A program made the translations under genes and the position numbers. Shown in pieces: positions 35,261 to 47,300 of a stretch of DNA of 64,000 nt. Origin of the DNA: Globodera rostochiensis. Its lineage: Eukaryota; Nematoda; Chromadorea; Rhabditida; Heteroderidae. The notes below the pieces were generated by a model. That model saw only the letters and a program-made list of their open reading frames with translations, searched no databases and was not told where the DNA came from. Numbering within the stretch: position 1 is the stretch's first letter; every line of letters starts with the position of its first letter. The DNA is taken from the NCBI GenBank assembly GCA_018350325.1, contig JAEVLN010000001.1, positions 6,477,254 through 6,541,253 on the forward strand, in the 5' to 3' direction.

Positions 35261-36229
35261 TCAAAAAATGTTTGTTTTCTTTGCGGTGGACGACTCCAAC
35301 TTCGGGGGTGGCGGTTTGAAGTTGGCACCCCGAAACGGTTCCAATTTGCGCTCCTTCTTTTTCATAAACTCGCGCCATGAGCCCCGCCGCTCGTCTCGGC
35401 TCTCCTCGTAGTTCTTCTTGTACTCCTCCTCCAGCTTGCGCTTCTCCGATGTCTCCTGCGCTGTCTCGGCCAGACGCCGCTTCTCCTCGTTGGCGCGCTC
35501 CTCCAACGTGCGTCGCTTCTTCTCCCGATCCGCAAACACCTGAATTTTTTTGTTGTTGTAATTTTGAAAAATTGGGGGGGGGGGAGGTCAGTCAAATAAG
35601 CATACTATAAGTGTCAAGATAGGAACATGTTTCTGTACTATTTGGCTCAAAAAACAATGAGAAACCTTTGTCACGGTGACCCAAAGTGCGCGAGCATAAC
35701 CCTGCGGAGTGTCCTCCTCAATCTCATCCGTTTTTCCGTCCTAAATCCGTATAAAATTGTCATGCATGTTCAAAAATAAAAGAGTCAAACCCGTCGCATT
35801 TTGCGCTTCTTTTCGCTGACCAGCACAGCCAGGCGCGCTTTCGCCTCTTCGTACATGTCACGACAGCGCGACAATTCGTCAGGGTCCTCGATGGTCGCCA
35901 AGGCCTAAAAACTTTTTGGTTTTCAACTTCAACAAGCAGTAAGTGAAATGTCTCTTCCGCACTTTCTTCAACGCGTCAAATGAGCGTTCTGCACGCTCTC
36001 TGCAGTTGGGGTTTTTGTCCGGATGAATAAGCAGGGACAGCTTCTTGTACTTCTTGCGCGCCTCTTCGACAGTGATGTCCGGCTCAACCTGAAGCACCTC
36101 AAACGGGTTCAGGTTCAAATAGGTGGCGCCAGGCCGCAGAATGCGCTCAATTTGCTGCTCCGACGTGAGGTTGGAGTCGCGCTTCTCCGTGTACTTCAGG
36201 TCATTGTAGAATTGCTCAAAAGTATCCAT
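35261..36229 (-). CDS. DNAJC8: DNAJC8-like J-domain protein
   Basis: DNAJC8 is a spliceosome-associated J protein. Exon 1 (from 36,229) gives MDTFEQFYNDLKYTEKRDS, then NPFEVLQVEPD, KKYKKLSLLIHPDKN and RAERSFDALKK, with the HPD motif intact. Exon 2 (35,793-35,906) has ALATIEDPDEL and EEAKARL. Exon 3 (35,665-35,739) has RALWVTVTK. Exon 4 (35,261-35,539) is a Lys/Arg/Glu coiled coil (REKKRRTLEERANEE, then WREFMKKKERK). This matches the compact vertebrate DNAJC8 architecture from end to end. The gene lies upstream of fibrillarin on the same strand, with 258 bases between stop and next start, a spacing compatible with a nematode operon but not proof of one. Confidence 0.93.
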
Positions 36230-37208
36230 CTTTTGCTTCAAGAAAAAAAAACGATCGAAGTTGCAGGAAATTTTTAGTATAGACCAATGCTGGGGACCCG
36301 GACCATTGATCTGACCATGAGTTTGAGTGCCTGGACAAGATAATACAGGTCCAAGTCGACGCTTTAACTTTAAACTCCGCCTTGGGGCCAACCCCATCAC
36401 GGAGTTGACCCAGACGGAGTTGATCCGCGCCGTTTACATTGGTGTTCTGAATTTGTATTTTTGAATTTTTCATTAAAACGAAATAGAAATAGCACGTGAA
36501 AAACACTAAAGAGGGAGATAAGATGGAAGAGATGACTTTTTTTTTTTTCGAAATCCTTTGACATTTTTGGAATTCTTCTGATTTGCGTGTGTAATTTATT
36601 TGCATGCATAAACAAATGAGCAAAATAAAGGACAAGGCATCGATTGGATTAGTCACTTTTAGATTCATTTTTTATTTGTCCTTCGAGTGCATTTTACATT
36701 ATTAATCCACTGAAAATCTTAGACGGCGCAAGCGTGTATAAACAATTTCTAAAACCTCCAATCGCATTAAATTGTCAAAATTAAAATTTGATTTGGCACC
36801 TTCCAGTCCGGGAATTTTTTTTATTGCTTATAAATGGGTAGTAAAAGAGGCCCTCAGGATTTCGGAAATGACCAGAATCAGGATTTACCAGGATAAAAAT
36901 CCGGTTTTAGGATATCCTAGTCTTGGTGCTTCGACGAAAAGTCCGGTATTCCAGATCAGGAGTCATTGAAAATCTTGACCGGACTCCGGTCTTGTCCGGG
37001 CTCTAAGTAGTAAATTATAAAATCTTGATAAATTTTAAGAATTTTCAACAAAAATGCAAATTAGAAATAGAAATATATGTCATATTCTGCGTCTGCCTGA
37101 TGCCACTCATTTTCCCCACTTTTTTTTTGTTCTTCGTCTACTTATTGAATATGTTCTACGCATTCTTTTAATTTTCAGGATATATTGCTGTGTTTAATCT
37201 GCTTAAGA
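36230..37208. other. Divergent spacer between DNAJC8-like and cullin-1 genes
   Basis: It holds the promoters of two diverging genes and a degenerate inverted-repeat element at 36,845-37,005. No further exon is supported. Confidence 0.5.
36845..37005. mobile_element. Old hAT-like MITE, imperfect TSD
   Basis: The right end GACCGGACTCCGG...GTCCGGGCTCTA resembles the terminus of the element at 60,990-61,076 (TAGAGCCCGG). The left end AAGAGGCCCTCAGGA is a degraded match. Flanks GGTAGTAA (36,837-36,844) and AGTAGTAA (37,006-37,013) agree at seven of eight positions. Confidence 0.5.
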
Positions 37209-40200
37209 ATGAACAACCATCCGGTAAAATTCGATAGCATATGGAAAAACTTGCTGCCCGGGCTCGAGTCGATATACCAGACTCAGGAAAAAATGGCACC
37301 GCAGCGCTACATGGAATATTACACGTTTGTTTTTTTGGCAATTTTTCTGTCATTTGTTCAATTTTCCTCGCATTACACAGCAATTTTCGGAGATTTTGAG
37401 ATTACATGATGATGAAACGGCTAATTTTTTTTAATTGACAAAAATTTAAATGCAAAAAAAGATTTAAATTTTGTATTGGACGGGCAGTAGTCGAGGTAGA
37501 GGCTAGTTCTGTGTGAAATTTTGTTAAAGCTAAGAGCATGAAAATTTTTTGAAATTTTCTTCAGACTCGTGTTCAACTATTGCACAAATCAGCAAAGTGA
37601 GTTACCGCATGAAGCGGCCAACAGTCGTGCCCGGAAAAGCGTTCGGAACGCGCCCACCGGTGCCGAATTCGTTGGCGAAGAGCTCTACGGGCGCTTGCGC
37701 GAGTTTGTCGAGGCGTACAGCTCAAGACTTTTGCAGGTTTTTGTTTTCGCCAAAATAATTCAACCGGGGGACAAGGGGTGAGTACAAGTCCAAGCCCGTA
37801 TCCAGAAAAAAAATTTGTGTGTCGGAATGTTTAGGCCGAAAAATCCTGAACTTGGGATTTCAGGTAGAAAAGAGGACGAATTTTCGGAATTTCGCAAAAA
37901 AAAATAAATAATTAGTGTTTGGGAGTTAAAAACTAGCACATTTCAGGAGTACCAGCAGCTGAACGGCGACTCGCTGCTCGACCGCTACACAAAGCAGTGG
38001 ACCAAATTTCAGTTCTCCTCCACGGTGGTTAACGGCATTTTCTCGTACCTGAACCGGCACTGGATCAAGCGGAACATTGACGAGTCAGTGCGTCCCGACG
38101 TTTTGGAGGTGTACAACGTACGTTTTGGGTGTTCGAGAGGTGACGTATTTAGAATTAAACACAAAGTTCCTGATTGTAATTTTCACGAAATGAAACTCCA
38201 ACTTTCTCACAGTTGGCAGTGTCCATTTGGAAATCGGTGATCTTTGACGAGCTGCACCACAACATCACATCGGCAGCGCTTGCGCTGGTGGAAAAGGACC
38301 GCAACGGGGAGCGGATCACTACCAAACTGATCAGCGGCGTGGTCGCCTCGTACAGTTTGTTTTTTGGGGGACTATTTTTCATCTGGTGTGTGTGCCTTCC
38401 GTCCCGTGCAGTTGAACTCGGCATCAACGAGCAGGAACTGACCGCCGCAGACGGCGGAGGCGTCGTCGCTCCGCAGATGTTGCAGCGTCCAAGTGTCAAA
38501 TACCAAGTCTACCGCAACTTTTTTGAACATCGTTTTCTTGAGGTTGGTGTGTCATCGTCCACATTTTTTTTTTTTTTTTTTTTGTCTTTTTGACATAATG
38601 GGGTCAAACAAACAAAAAAATTGTTGGTTAGGTGAACAGCAGGACATCTTTTGAGAATTAAACAAATTTTGAATAATTTTAGGGGAGGGGGGAAATCTGC
38701 AAAGCTCAAATGTCTTGTTGCAGTAAATGCATTTTTTTTCTTTTAATAATTTTGTTTTAACTTTCCTTCACTTACTATTAGGATACACGAAATTTCTACA
38801 CGACGGAGTCGAACAAATTCCTGCAGACGCACAGTCACAATGTGCCGGACTATATGATCAAGGTCGGTTGGCACAATTTTGATAGGTGTCTAGAAATAAA
38901 AAAAAAATTTAAAAAGAAATTAATTGAAGAGTGACCCGAGATTTGAAGGTTAAATGAAACACCAAAAATATCGCCTTGATCGAAAATTGTGTCATTTTGC
39001 AGGTCGAGGAACGCCTTGGAGAGGAGCGTGATCGGTGCCAGATTTACTTGGACAACACCACGCTGGAAGGTTTGATGCAATCCTGCGACAACGCGTTGAT
39101 CAAGCAGCACCTGGAGCTGTTCCACGACAAGTTCGAGGTGTTTTGTTTATCATTTATTGTTTAAATATTTTTTATTACTGCAACTGTTTAGGCACTTCTC
39201 AATCGCCAACAAATCGACCATCTTGGACGAATGGTAGGAGTCTTTTTTGAAATTAATTTAGTTGTTAACCGGAAACAATCATAAGTGTTCCTTTTATGGG
39301 GTTTTTTGTCAAATACTTTCCAAGTTCAGTACGGACTCTGCTCTCGTGTCCCCGACGCGTTGACCAGGCTCAAACAGATCCTCGAGGAGTACATTGAACG
39401 TGAGGGCAAAGCGGCAATTCAGCAAATTGCTAAGGAGGCGTTCAATGACCCCAAGCTGTACATCACATGCATCTTGAAAATGTGAATTATGGCATTTTTC
39501 AGATTTTTGACATACTGGATATTTTACCAAAATTTTGTGGTAGTCTGCAAGGGCGGAGCCAGGAATTTTTTTCGGGGGGGCCGATCCAAAAAGTCGATTC
39601 TTAGGGGTGTATTTTTTAAAAAATCAAAAAAAGTCGATTCTTAGGGGTGTATTTTCGGTCCAAAAATTACAAAATTTTGGAAACCAAAAGGGTCCTCCCT
39701 TTGGTTTTTTCTCCCAAACAAATTTTTCGGGGGGGGGGGCGGGCCCCACGGCCCCCCCTGGCTCCGCCCTTGGTAGTCTGTGTTTTCTTGGTCATGTCTT
39801 TTTGTTTAAAACTTTTTAAAAATATAATTCAGGTACGAGTTGTACAACAACTTGGTGATGGACGCTTTCAAGGCGGATTGCGGCTTTGTTGAGGCCAGGG
39901 ATCGTGCGTTCGGCAAGTTCATCAACAACAACCAGATCACGGTGATGGCGAAGAATGCGTCCAAATCGCCCCAGCTGTTGGTGTTGTACTGTGATCAACT
40001 GCTGCGCAAGAGTGCTCGGAACATGGAGGACGAGAAGATGGACGAGAACTTGGAACAAGTGGTGGGTTGTGCTGGGGGTGAATTCCGGAGAGATCCGGAT
40101 GTAGCGTTATTTGTCGTGGCCCAATATTTTGGATCATGAATGATCAAGATCTTGACATGTTTGCACAGATGACCGTTTTCAAATACGTCGATGACAAGGA

Positions 40201-41594
40201 CGTCTTCCAAGCCTTCTATCACAAATTGTTGTGCAAGCGGCTCGTCTACGACACATCGGCCAGCGAAGAATCGGAGCGTTGTATGATCGCAAAGCTGAAG
40301 CACATGTGCGGCTTCGAGTACACCTCCAAGCTGGAGCGGCTGCTGACTGACGTTGCGTTGAGCAGGGATCACTCCGAGCAGTTCAAGCAGGTCGTTTTCA
40401 ATACACACACAAAAATAGGAATAAAATGTTCATTTTTGTTTACGAATGTTGTCTTTGGTTCAGCAACCAAGGACTTTAGCCGTGGACTTTTCCGTCATTG
40501 TCGTCATGTCGAACGTGTGGCCGTTGCAGCAGCCGACGAAGTTCGAGATTCCTCGTCCACTCCTTGATTGCATTGACTGTAAGTTTGCGAGAGCATAATG
40601 ACAATCACGATCGATGCTGTGCCGCTTTTTGGCATGCACTGCATTTTTTTTTGTAAATTGGACGATTTTGTTACGAAATTAGGCCAATTTCTGATTTTGT
40701 TTTTTGCGATAGCCTTGGAAATTTAGCCTACACCCAATATTACGCGAACCGGTTCAATGGGCGCAAGCTGAACTGGGCACTGCAGATGTGCCGGGGTGAG
40801 CTGATCTCTACGCCGAACACCTTCCAGACAAAATACACATTTATTGTAGCTTTATTCCTATTGTAAATTAGCAACAACAAAAAAACAAGATTTTTTAAGT
40901 GTAACACGCAGCAGATCGCCATTCTCATGCAGTTCAATGCACGCGACTCGTACAGCCTCGGCGAGTTGCACATCGCGCTCGGTATCGACTTTCCGCGTGA
41001 TCAGCTGTTTGGTGTTGTGCAGTCGCTTGTCAAGACAAACCTGTTGAAGCTGTCTGGTGAGGATGGTCAAACACTGACCGAGACGGATGATCAGCAACAG
41101 TTGGTGTTCAATCCGGATTTCCAGAGGTGAGTCACCACACATGCTTTTACAATTTTCATATTCCTAAACCAATGCACATGCTGCACCATTGCTTTTTGTT
41201 TTCGTGTTTTAGTCGAAAACTGAAGGTGGACCTGATCCGGGCGATGTCTTCCGCAAAGGAGACTAAGAAGGAGAGTGAGGACGTGCAGAAGACGGTGGAC
41301 GAGGACAGGAAGTTGGTCATTCAGGTGAGCAGCCAGTCATATTCAACCAATTTTCTTCTCTTTTTTTTTTGGTGATTTTGTGTGTCAACGATGTGTATTT
41401 TTAAGGCGGCCATTGTTCGTATTATGAAGATGCGCAAGACGCTGAAGCACACGCTGTTGGTTTCCGAAGTGCTCAGCCAGCTAACGACGCGTTTTCAACC
41501 TAAGGTGGTTGGGTGGGGGGGGGGAGTCAGCGGGTCGAACTGTCCGGACGGAGACACCACCGTGTTTATTAGGAGGCTTAAAAGCTGAAGCACG

Positions 41595-41628
<34 letters not shown>

Positions 41629-41795
41629 GTTTGTTCATTGATTGAATTTTTTGTTGGGGTTTTCGAAGAATATTTTATTTTATACATTTCTCCTTTCAGG
41701 TTCCGATCATCAAAAAGTGCATTGACTCGCTGATCGAGAAGGAATATTTGAAGCGATCCGAAGAGGACCGTGATCTGTATGAATATTTGGCCTGA
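37209..41795 (+). CDS. cul-1: Cullin-1, scaffold of SCF ubiquitin ligase
   Basis: Cullin-1 bridges SKP1/F-box proteins and the RBX1 RING protein. ATG 37,209 starts [20 protein letters not shown], matching the IWDDLR start of the family. Further blocks in order: [118 protein letters not shown] and [12 protein letters not shown]. The C-terminus has the winged helix with [13 protein letters not shown], whose lysine is the neddylation site, then [13 protein letters not shown] and the family-typical ending EYLA. The order and spacing match human CUL1 throughout. A MITE occupies one intron (39,548-39,772), and a (GTT)n run lies at 41,597-41,627. Confidence 0.96.
39548..39772. mobile_element. hAT-like MITE in a cullin-1 intron, TSD GTAGTCTG
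   Basis: Ends CAAGGGCGGAGCCAGG and CCTGGCTCCGCCCTTG are perfect 16-base inverted repeats with the 8-bp duplication GTAGTCTG at 39,540-39,547 and 39,773-39,780. The terminus closely follows the CA(A/G)GGGCGGA(G/T)CCAGGA type that I associate with animal hAT MITEs. Internally a 29-base unit around AAAGTCGATTCTTAGGGG is repeated twice. Confidence 0.92.
41597..41627 (+). repeat. (GTT)n microsatellite in a cullin-1 intron
   Basis: About ten GTT triplets in the intron before the last cullin-1 exon. Confidence 0.85.
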
Positions 41796-41960
41796 CAATA
41801 TTACTTTTAAAAAACCAACTCACAACAAAGAAGATTTCTCCACTGAGTTTTGTGTATTTCTTTTTTTGCTCATTCGTGTGGATGGAATTAATTTTACTTT
41901 TGTTTGCTCTGTATAAGGCATTAAAAATTGTTTAAATACACAAATATGACATATTTTAAG

Positions 41961-42062
41961 TAGTGCTGCACGAGAGTCTCGACTCGAGAAATTTCTCGGG
42001 TTTTTTGGGTCTCGGGATCATTTCTCGGTCTCGAGTCTCGATAAATTTTGGGTCTCGCACTA
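41961..42062. mobile_element. 102-bp TCTCGAG-type MITE, TSD ATTTTAAG
   Basis: It begins TAGTGCTGCACGAGAG and ends GGTCTCGCACTA, with TCTCGGTCTCGAGTCTCG words between. Perfect 8-bp duplications ATTTTAAG lie at 41,953-41,960 and 42,063-42,070. It is a miniature relative of the 3122-4335 and 4862-5826 elements, sited between the 3' ends of cullin-1 and the GPI-type gene. Confidence 0.9.
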
Positions 42063-42266
42063 ATTTTAAGCAGTTGTTTATGTATAAGTCAAGGGGGTCA
42101 AATCAAGCGCATCCGTTCAGGGATTTTGTGTAGCAATTTGTGGGATTTTTGTCGATTGCTTCTTAAATTTTTTTGTTTGAATGCTTCGGAATTGGACAGT
42201 GAACAATTTATTCAATTGTTGTTGTGCAGTAATTTTTTTGGCAGTCAAAAATTTTCTGTTTTTTCA

Positions 42267-42709
42267 TTATTGATGTCGTGAAATGGTGAGCATCGACGAC
42301 AGAAGCGCAAGAAGGATGAGCAGTACTTGTAAGGAGGAAGATGGTGATGAACCCGAAGAATGTGGTGTCGTCGTTGTAGTTTCTGAAAGCGCGATTTGAA
42401 CCATTTTTTTACCGTACCGCCAGCTTTGGCGTGGTGTCTTTCCCTGTTACTGTACGTACCGTGCGCGTGCGCATGCGTTACGGTAGCGGGCGCGTCGTCG
42501 TCGCTGTGCGCGGGCGGCGGCGGTTTTGGTAGCGCCTCCTCCCGCTCCACCGTCAGCGCCGGTGCGTCGTAGGAGGCGGCGCCGTTGGCGTCGCCGCCAT
42601 TTTCCTCCTCAGCCGCTTCCGCCTCGGCCGGCGGCGTGCGTTGTGCCTCAGGGCATGCACAAAGTGCCAAAAAGAAAAGTGCCAAAATGGCACATCTTCT
42701 GCACAGCAT
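42267..42709 (-). CDS. Small secreted protein with GPI-anchor-like C-terminus
   Basis: Exon 1 (42,460-42,709) starts MLCRRCAILALFFLALCACPEAQ (ATGs at 42,727 and 42,745 would add 6 or 12 residues), a clear signal peptide. It continues as an acidic, Ala/Pro/Asp-rich low-complexity chain (EAEAAEEENGGD, PKPPPPAHSDDD, THAHAH). A G|GTACGT donor and a TTTCAG acceptor remove 77 bases in phase. Exon 2 (42,267-42,382) adds a Thr/Ser-rich linker (TTTTTPHSSGSSPSSS), then a hydrophobic end LQVLLILLALLSSMLTI and RHQ-stop. Small residues followed by a terminal hydrophobic stretch are typical of GPI attachment. AATAAA on the minus strand lies about 55 bases past the stop. I recognise no family. It may be a surface or mucin-like protein. 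Confidence 0.65.
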
Positions 42710-42745
42710 GGAATGGCCGGACTGCATAAAACAGAAAAGCCTCAA

Positions 42746-44342
42746 AATTCCACCTTGATATTATTTAATATACAAGTTGCTTCGGGCAAAATTTTTTTTC
42801 AAATGTTGGCTTTTATAGACCGAGAGGAGTGAGCCGATTGGGGGTATATTGGTTTGGAGTCTGGGCCCAATGAAGAAATTTTCTGAAGCCAATTAGGCTT
42901 AAAAACATCAAAATGCTAATCTGGCTTAAACTTCAAAATGGCAACAATAGGCTTAAAAAACGGTTCAAAAAGCCAACAAGAAGGCTTAAAAAAGGTCAAA
43001 TGGCAACTACATATAGACCTAAAACGGTCAAAAAGCCAATTGACTGCTTGGCATTGACGGGTTGGCATTTCATCATGACAATCAAAGGAGGACGGCACCG
43101 CTCCACGGAGCATTATTGTGAAAGTGATTGTTTGTACATATATAGGAGGGGGTGGGGGGGGGGAACTTTTGCACTAATTTTTTTTTTGTCTGATTTGGTC
43201 GCGGGGATTATGACGACGATGAATGTGCGTGCTGCTGAGGGCGGATGAAGTTGTTGTGGCTGCGATGGCGGGGGTTCTGCTGTCGTCGTCGTCGTCATCA
43301 TCGGCGCAATCCATCACATCGATTTTTGGCGGTGACGGCGGCGGCGACGCAACGTCCACAACAGCAGCAGCAGCAGAAGAAGAACATAATAATTGGCGGT
43401 GGTGGGTGGGGGGGGGCTTGGATTTGCCAAGTCTGGGGACGAGGGGGGGGGAACTTTTTTTTTGTACGGAAACTGAACACCGGTTTCAAGGCGGAGCCCC
43501 ACTTTGGGTGATTATTGAGTCTGGGCACAAATAATCACAAAGTTATTCAAAATCCCACCTCCCCCCATGGCTTTTCGTGCCATCATTATAATGTTCTTTT
43601 GTTTAAGGAAACAAACACCACCTTAAACGATTGGATTCAAATTTTGATTTTGAAAACGTAAAGAAGCATTTTAATATTTTGATTGAAAACGTAAAGAAGC
43701 ATTTTAATATTTTGATTGAAAACGTAACGAAGCATTTTAATATTTTGATTGAAAACGTAAAGAAGCATTTTAATATTTTGATTGAAAACGTAACGAAGCA
43801 TTTTAATATTTTGATTGAAAACGTAACGAAGCATTTTAATAAAGTTTACCCTAAAGGGAAAATGAGGGAAGGCGGGGGGGGGGGAGGGAGGGGTCAATCA
43901 TTATTCATTCAAAGAAAATTGTTCCAAACGAAGAAACGTGGCTGGCGCTGGCTGCTGTTGCGGGCGGATTTGGGCTTCCCTATTTTTGACGACGAATGAA
44001 TGAATTTAGGACAAAGAAAGGATTGAACAAACGAATCCCTAACCCCCCCCCCCCCAAACGAATCCCCCCCCCCAAACGAATCCCCCCCCCCCCCCTCCTC
44101 AGCTCCCACCAAGCAGCAGCCTCTTCATCCAAAAAGCACTCCAAGCAGAAAGAAAGGATGAGGAATTGAATGAATAACCCCCCCCCCCCCCTCCCCCTCC
44201 TTCTCAAAGAAAGAATATGTCGATTTGATCATTTTCGGCGAGGGTAAAAACGATTGGCACACTTACAGTACTTTTGGCAAAATGTGAACAAATTTATTAT
44301 TATGTATGCCGTTTTTCAAAAATTTTTTGGCCGAGTTCCAAA
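42746..44342. other. Repeat-rich spacer with a minisatellite and poly(C/G) runs
   Basis: It contains poly(G) or poly(C) runs at about 43,153, 43,409, 43,443, 43,876, 44,043, 44,065, 44,083 and 44,178, and the 33-base minisatellite at 43,640-43,845. Around 43,205-43,390 both strands are open with Ser/Asp/Ala-rich translations. The minus frame (VASPPPSPPKIDVMDC, then a run of Asp) looks most protein-like, but I found no supported splice sites. Confidence 0.5.
43640..43845. repeat. 33-base minisatellite, about six copies
   Basis: The unit spans GAAAACGTAA(A/C)GAAGCATTTTAATATTTTGATT (33 bases). Copies differ mainly by AAA or ACG after GTA. Because the unit is a multiple of three, both strands stay open (ENVKKHFNILI in one direction, VFNQNIKMLRY in the other). 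I see no start, splice or domain context that makes either a gene. Confidence 0.85.
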
Positions 44343-47300
44343 TCATTCCAGAATGGCGCCTCCGGCGCCACCGCTGTCCGTCGGCGCCTCCAGCACCACC
44401 CAACGCGGCACGCTCCATTGGCGCTCGACTGCGTCACGCCACAGCCGTGCCGCGGCGGACATGCGTGCCGATGCGGTGGTGGCACCGCCGCCGCCCCCAG
44501 CGCAGGCGGCGGAACAGAATTGTACCTGACCGATCAGTCGCTCGCCGCGTCCGAATCGATCGGAGCCAATCAATTGCACCTCAAGGCGACATCTTTGAAA
44601 AGAAAGAAAGCAAATTAAAGTGATCAGAGATTCTCGTCGATTTTTTTGTGATTTCAATCAAAATCTCGATTTCTCAAGTCGCCAGCGCCCAAATTTGCCA
44701 TTTAGGTATGCAGCAAATTGTTTTGTTTTGTTTTTTTGTTTTGCCTTGGCAGTGTGGCGGCATCGGCCTCAAAGCTTAACACTTCGTCCCACACCGGCTC
44801 CATTGTGCGTTTGCGGGCCGCGCTTTTGCGCCGCTTCAACACCTGTTGAACAATTTGTTGTGCATTTTGGTGTCAAATTTTCCCACATTGTGATGCGCAA
44901 GAGTCTCGAGTCTCGAAAAAATTCTCGGGGGTTTTGAGGGGTCTCGGTCTCGAGCGTCACTAAATTTTAGGTCGCACCAAGTCCCGGTGTTTTAAAAACA
45001 TTTTCCCGTATCCCGGGACCCGTTGAGGTCCAAAATTTCTTTGCGCACATTTTGTTCCCCCCCCCCCCGGCGACGACCTTCTCATCCGGTCCGATCAGTT
45101 GGGCACGTACAAACACATCTGATGGAAGGCCGCCGTTGGCGCGCGCGGAGCCTCCGGCACCGGACATACGCAAATTTGAGGCCTTTTCACAAAAGGGAAA
45201 AATATTTGTTTTTTAAATTTTAAGAATTTTAAAAAATAACGCTGATCAACCGACCTGATGCACACTTAGTGTCAGGCGTTCAGCAGCTGGCAGGTATTGA
45301 AGGCACAGCAACAGCTCACCGCGTATGAAAGTCTACAAAATTATGTGAAGTGATCGGGAAGGTTATTCCGGGGGTGCCGATCCCGGTTTTGGTCGTGATC
45401 CCGGAGTCGAAATCGAAGAACTTGGAGTCGAGATTGAGACCCTAAGGTCAAGATCGAGACCCTGAAGTCAAGACCAAGACCTCCGGGGTCGAGATTGAGA
45501 CCCTAAAGTCGAGACCAAAATCCCTAAGTTGAGATCAAGACCCTGAAGTCGAGACCGAGATCCCGGAGTTTAGATCGAGACCCTGAAGTCGAAATCGAGG
45601 AACCCGGAGTCGAGATTGAGACCCTAAGGTCGAGACCGAGCTCCTGGAGTTGAGATCGAGACCCTGAAGTCAAGACGAGATCCCAACTTGAGATCAAGAC
45701 CCTGAAGACGAGACCGCGATCCCGGCTCAGGGATTCTTATGCACCCCTAAGAATCGGGATTTTAAGGCAAGCCGGGATCAGATTAATAAGAAGAAAAGAG
45801 TCGGGAAAGTCCGGGTTGGCCATGTCGAGGGCTCGAGGACCAACCCTACTTTGAAGCGAGGGAATCCCCGCGTCACATTGGCAGAGCGGAGCGGAACGGA
45901 ACGCACCTCTTCCGTACGCTCCAAGTCCGCCCATACGATGAGATCGTCCGCGCTGGGGCCAAGTGCGCACAACGGCACGCTGCATGCCGCGCGTCGCGCC
46001 ATCGCACCTTCCGCACCACACGTGGCGCCGGCACACGCGTCCACCGCAGCCGCAGGCGTTTCCGCTGTCATCGCAAACAACTCGACGTGCAGTGCGGCCT
46101 GCGCGAGGTCCGCATAGCTCAGCGGCAGTTTCATGGGCTGCATTTAGGAAACAAATTTGCCAAATTAGAGAGCGTTGGACGTTTGGGGGTCCCCGCACGT
46201 CCGTGACCCCCGAATATTTTGCCCATTTTCGGGGAAAACCCCGAAAGACCCAACCCCGAACGCGTCGGGGACATTCTTGATCTTAAATTGAGAGAATCCA
46301 AATCCGCGCAAAATGGTCGATCAACCTCCTTCGGCAAGTTGTTGCATTGACCGCTCACGGCGTCAAAGTTGAGCGCGCCCGTCTCACGTGCGCGTGCAGC
46401 GCCACGTCTCTCCACACTGCTGTTGTTGTTGTTGTTGTTGTTGTTAGTGCAGTACATCATAGCTGCAGCACTGTTGCCGTTGTTGCTGCTACTGCACGCC
46501 GTCGTGGACAGCAAGCGAAGCTTATGGCATTGGTTGCTCGACGGGGGAGGTTGAAGGTTGACTGCAAATTCAAACAAGCCATCGTTTAAATGTAAAGCAA
46601 AGAAGTCATAACTTCCACTAGCCGTCCGCCCCTTTTAAGCTCTTTATACCCCCGCCCTGGGGCGTTTAATAGTCCAAACGAGCGCCAGCTGGGTTATTAT
46701 TTACTAGTGCTGCACGAGAGTCTCGGTCTCGAGTCTTGACTGAAGTCTCGGGTTTTTTTTTGGGTTCAGTCTCGGAGTCAAGTCTCGAGCTCGAGTCTCG
46801 GAAAATTTGAGGTCTCGGCAGCAACACAGAATACCCCGTTCAATACAAAAAAGAGAGAAGGGGGGGGGATTTGTTCGGCTTTTGGATTTCGGATAACCCG
46901 GTCGGTGTTGGTTGATCCATCCCCATGTTCCCGTGAAGCGGCGGAACTCTGGCTCAAAGACACTTTCCGTTTTTGATCGGATCACTTCTGCATGCCACCC
47001 ACCCACCCACCAACTGATGCCCGCCCACCTTGCGCCAGTCGAACGACCATGTCGGAGGTGGAATGGTCGTAGCTCAACTGCAGCTGTACACGGCCCAGCA
47101 CGGACGCACCGCCGCCCGAAGAGCCGACGGAAATGATGGAGCCGCGCCGTCGGTACAGATCGGGCTGAAGTTGGCCTGAAGAATGTTTCCTGTACTTATA
47201 TATGCGAATTTGTTTTGATTAGTTATCGACTGATCAGCAAATAATAGACTTCGGAAATTAGAATTGCAAGAAAATGCCAAAAAGAATAATTGTTATTAAT

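Noticed and set aside
43205..43534. Overlapping open frames on both strands with poly-Ser, poly-Ala and poly-Asp
   Set aside because: Driven by TCG/GCA trinucleotide repeats. The minus frame looked the most protein-like, but I found no donor or acceptor that links it to another exon.
43640..43845. CRISPR-like array
   Set aside because: Units are contiguous with no unique spacers, and the genome is eukaryotic.
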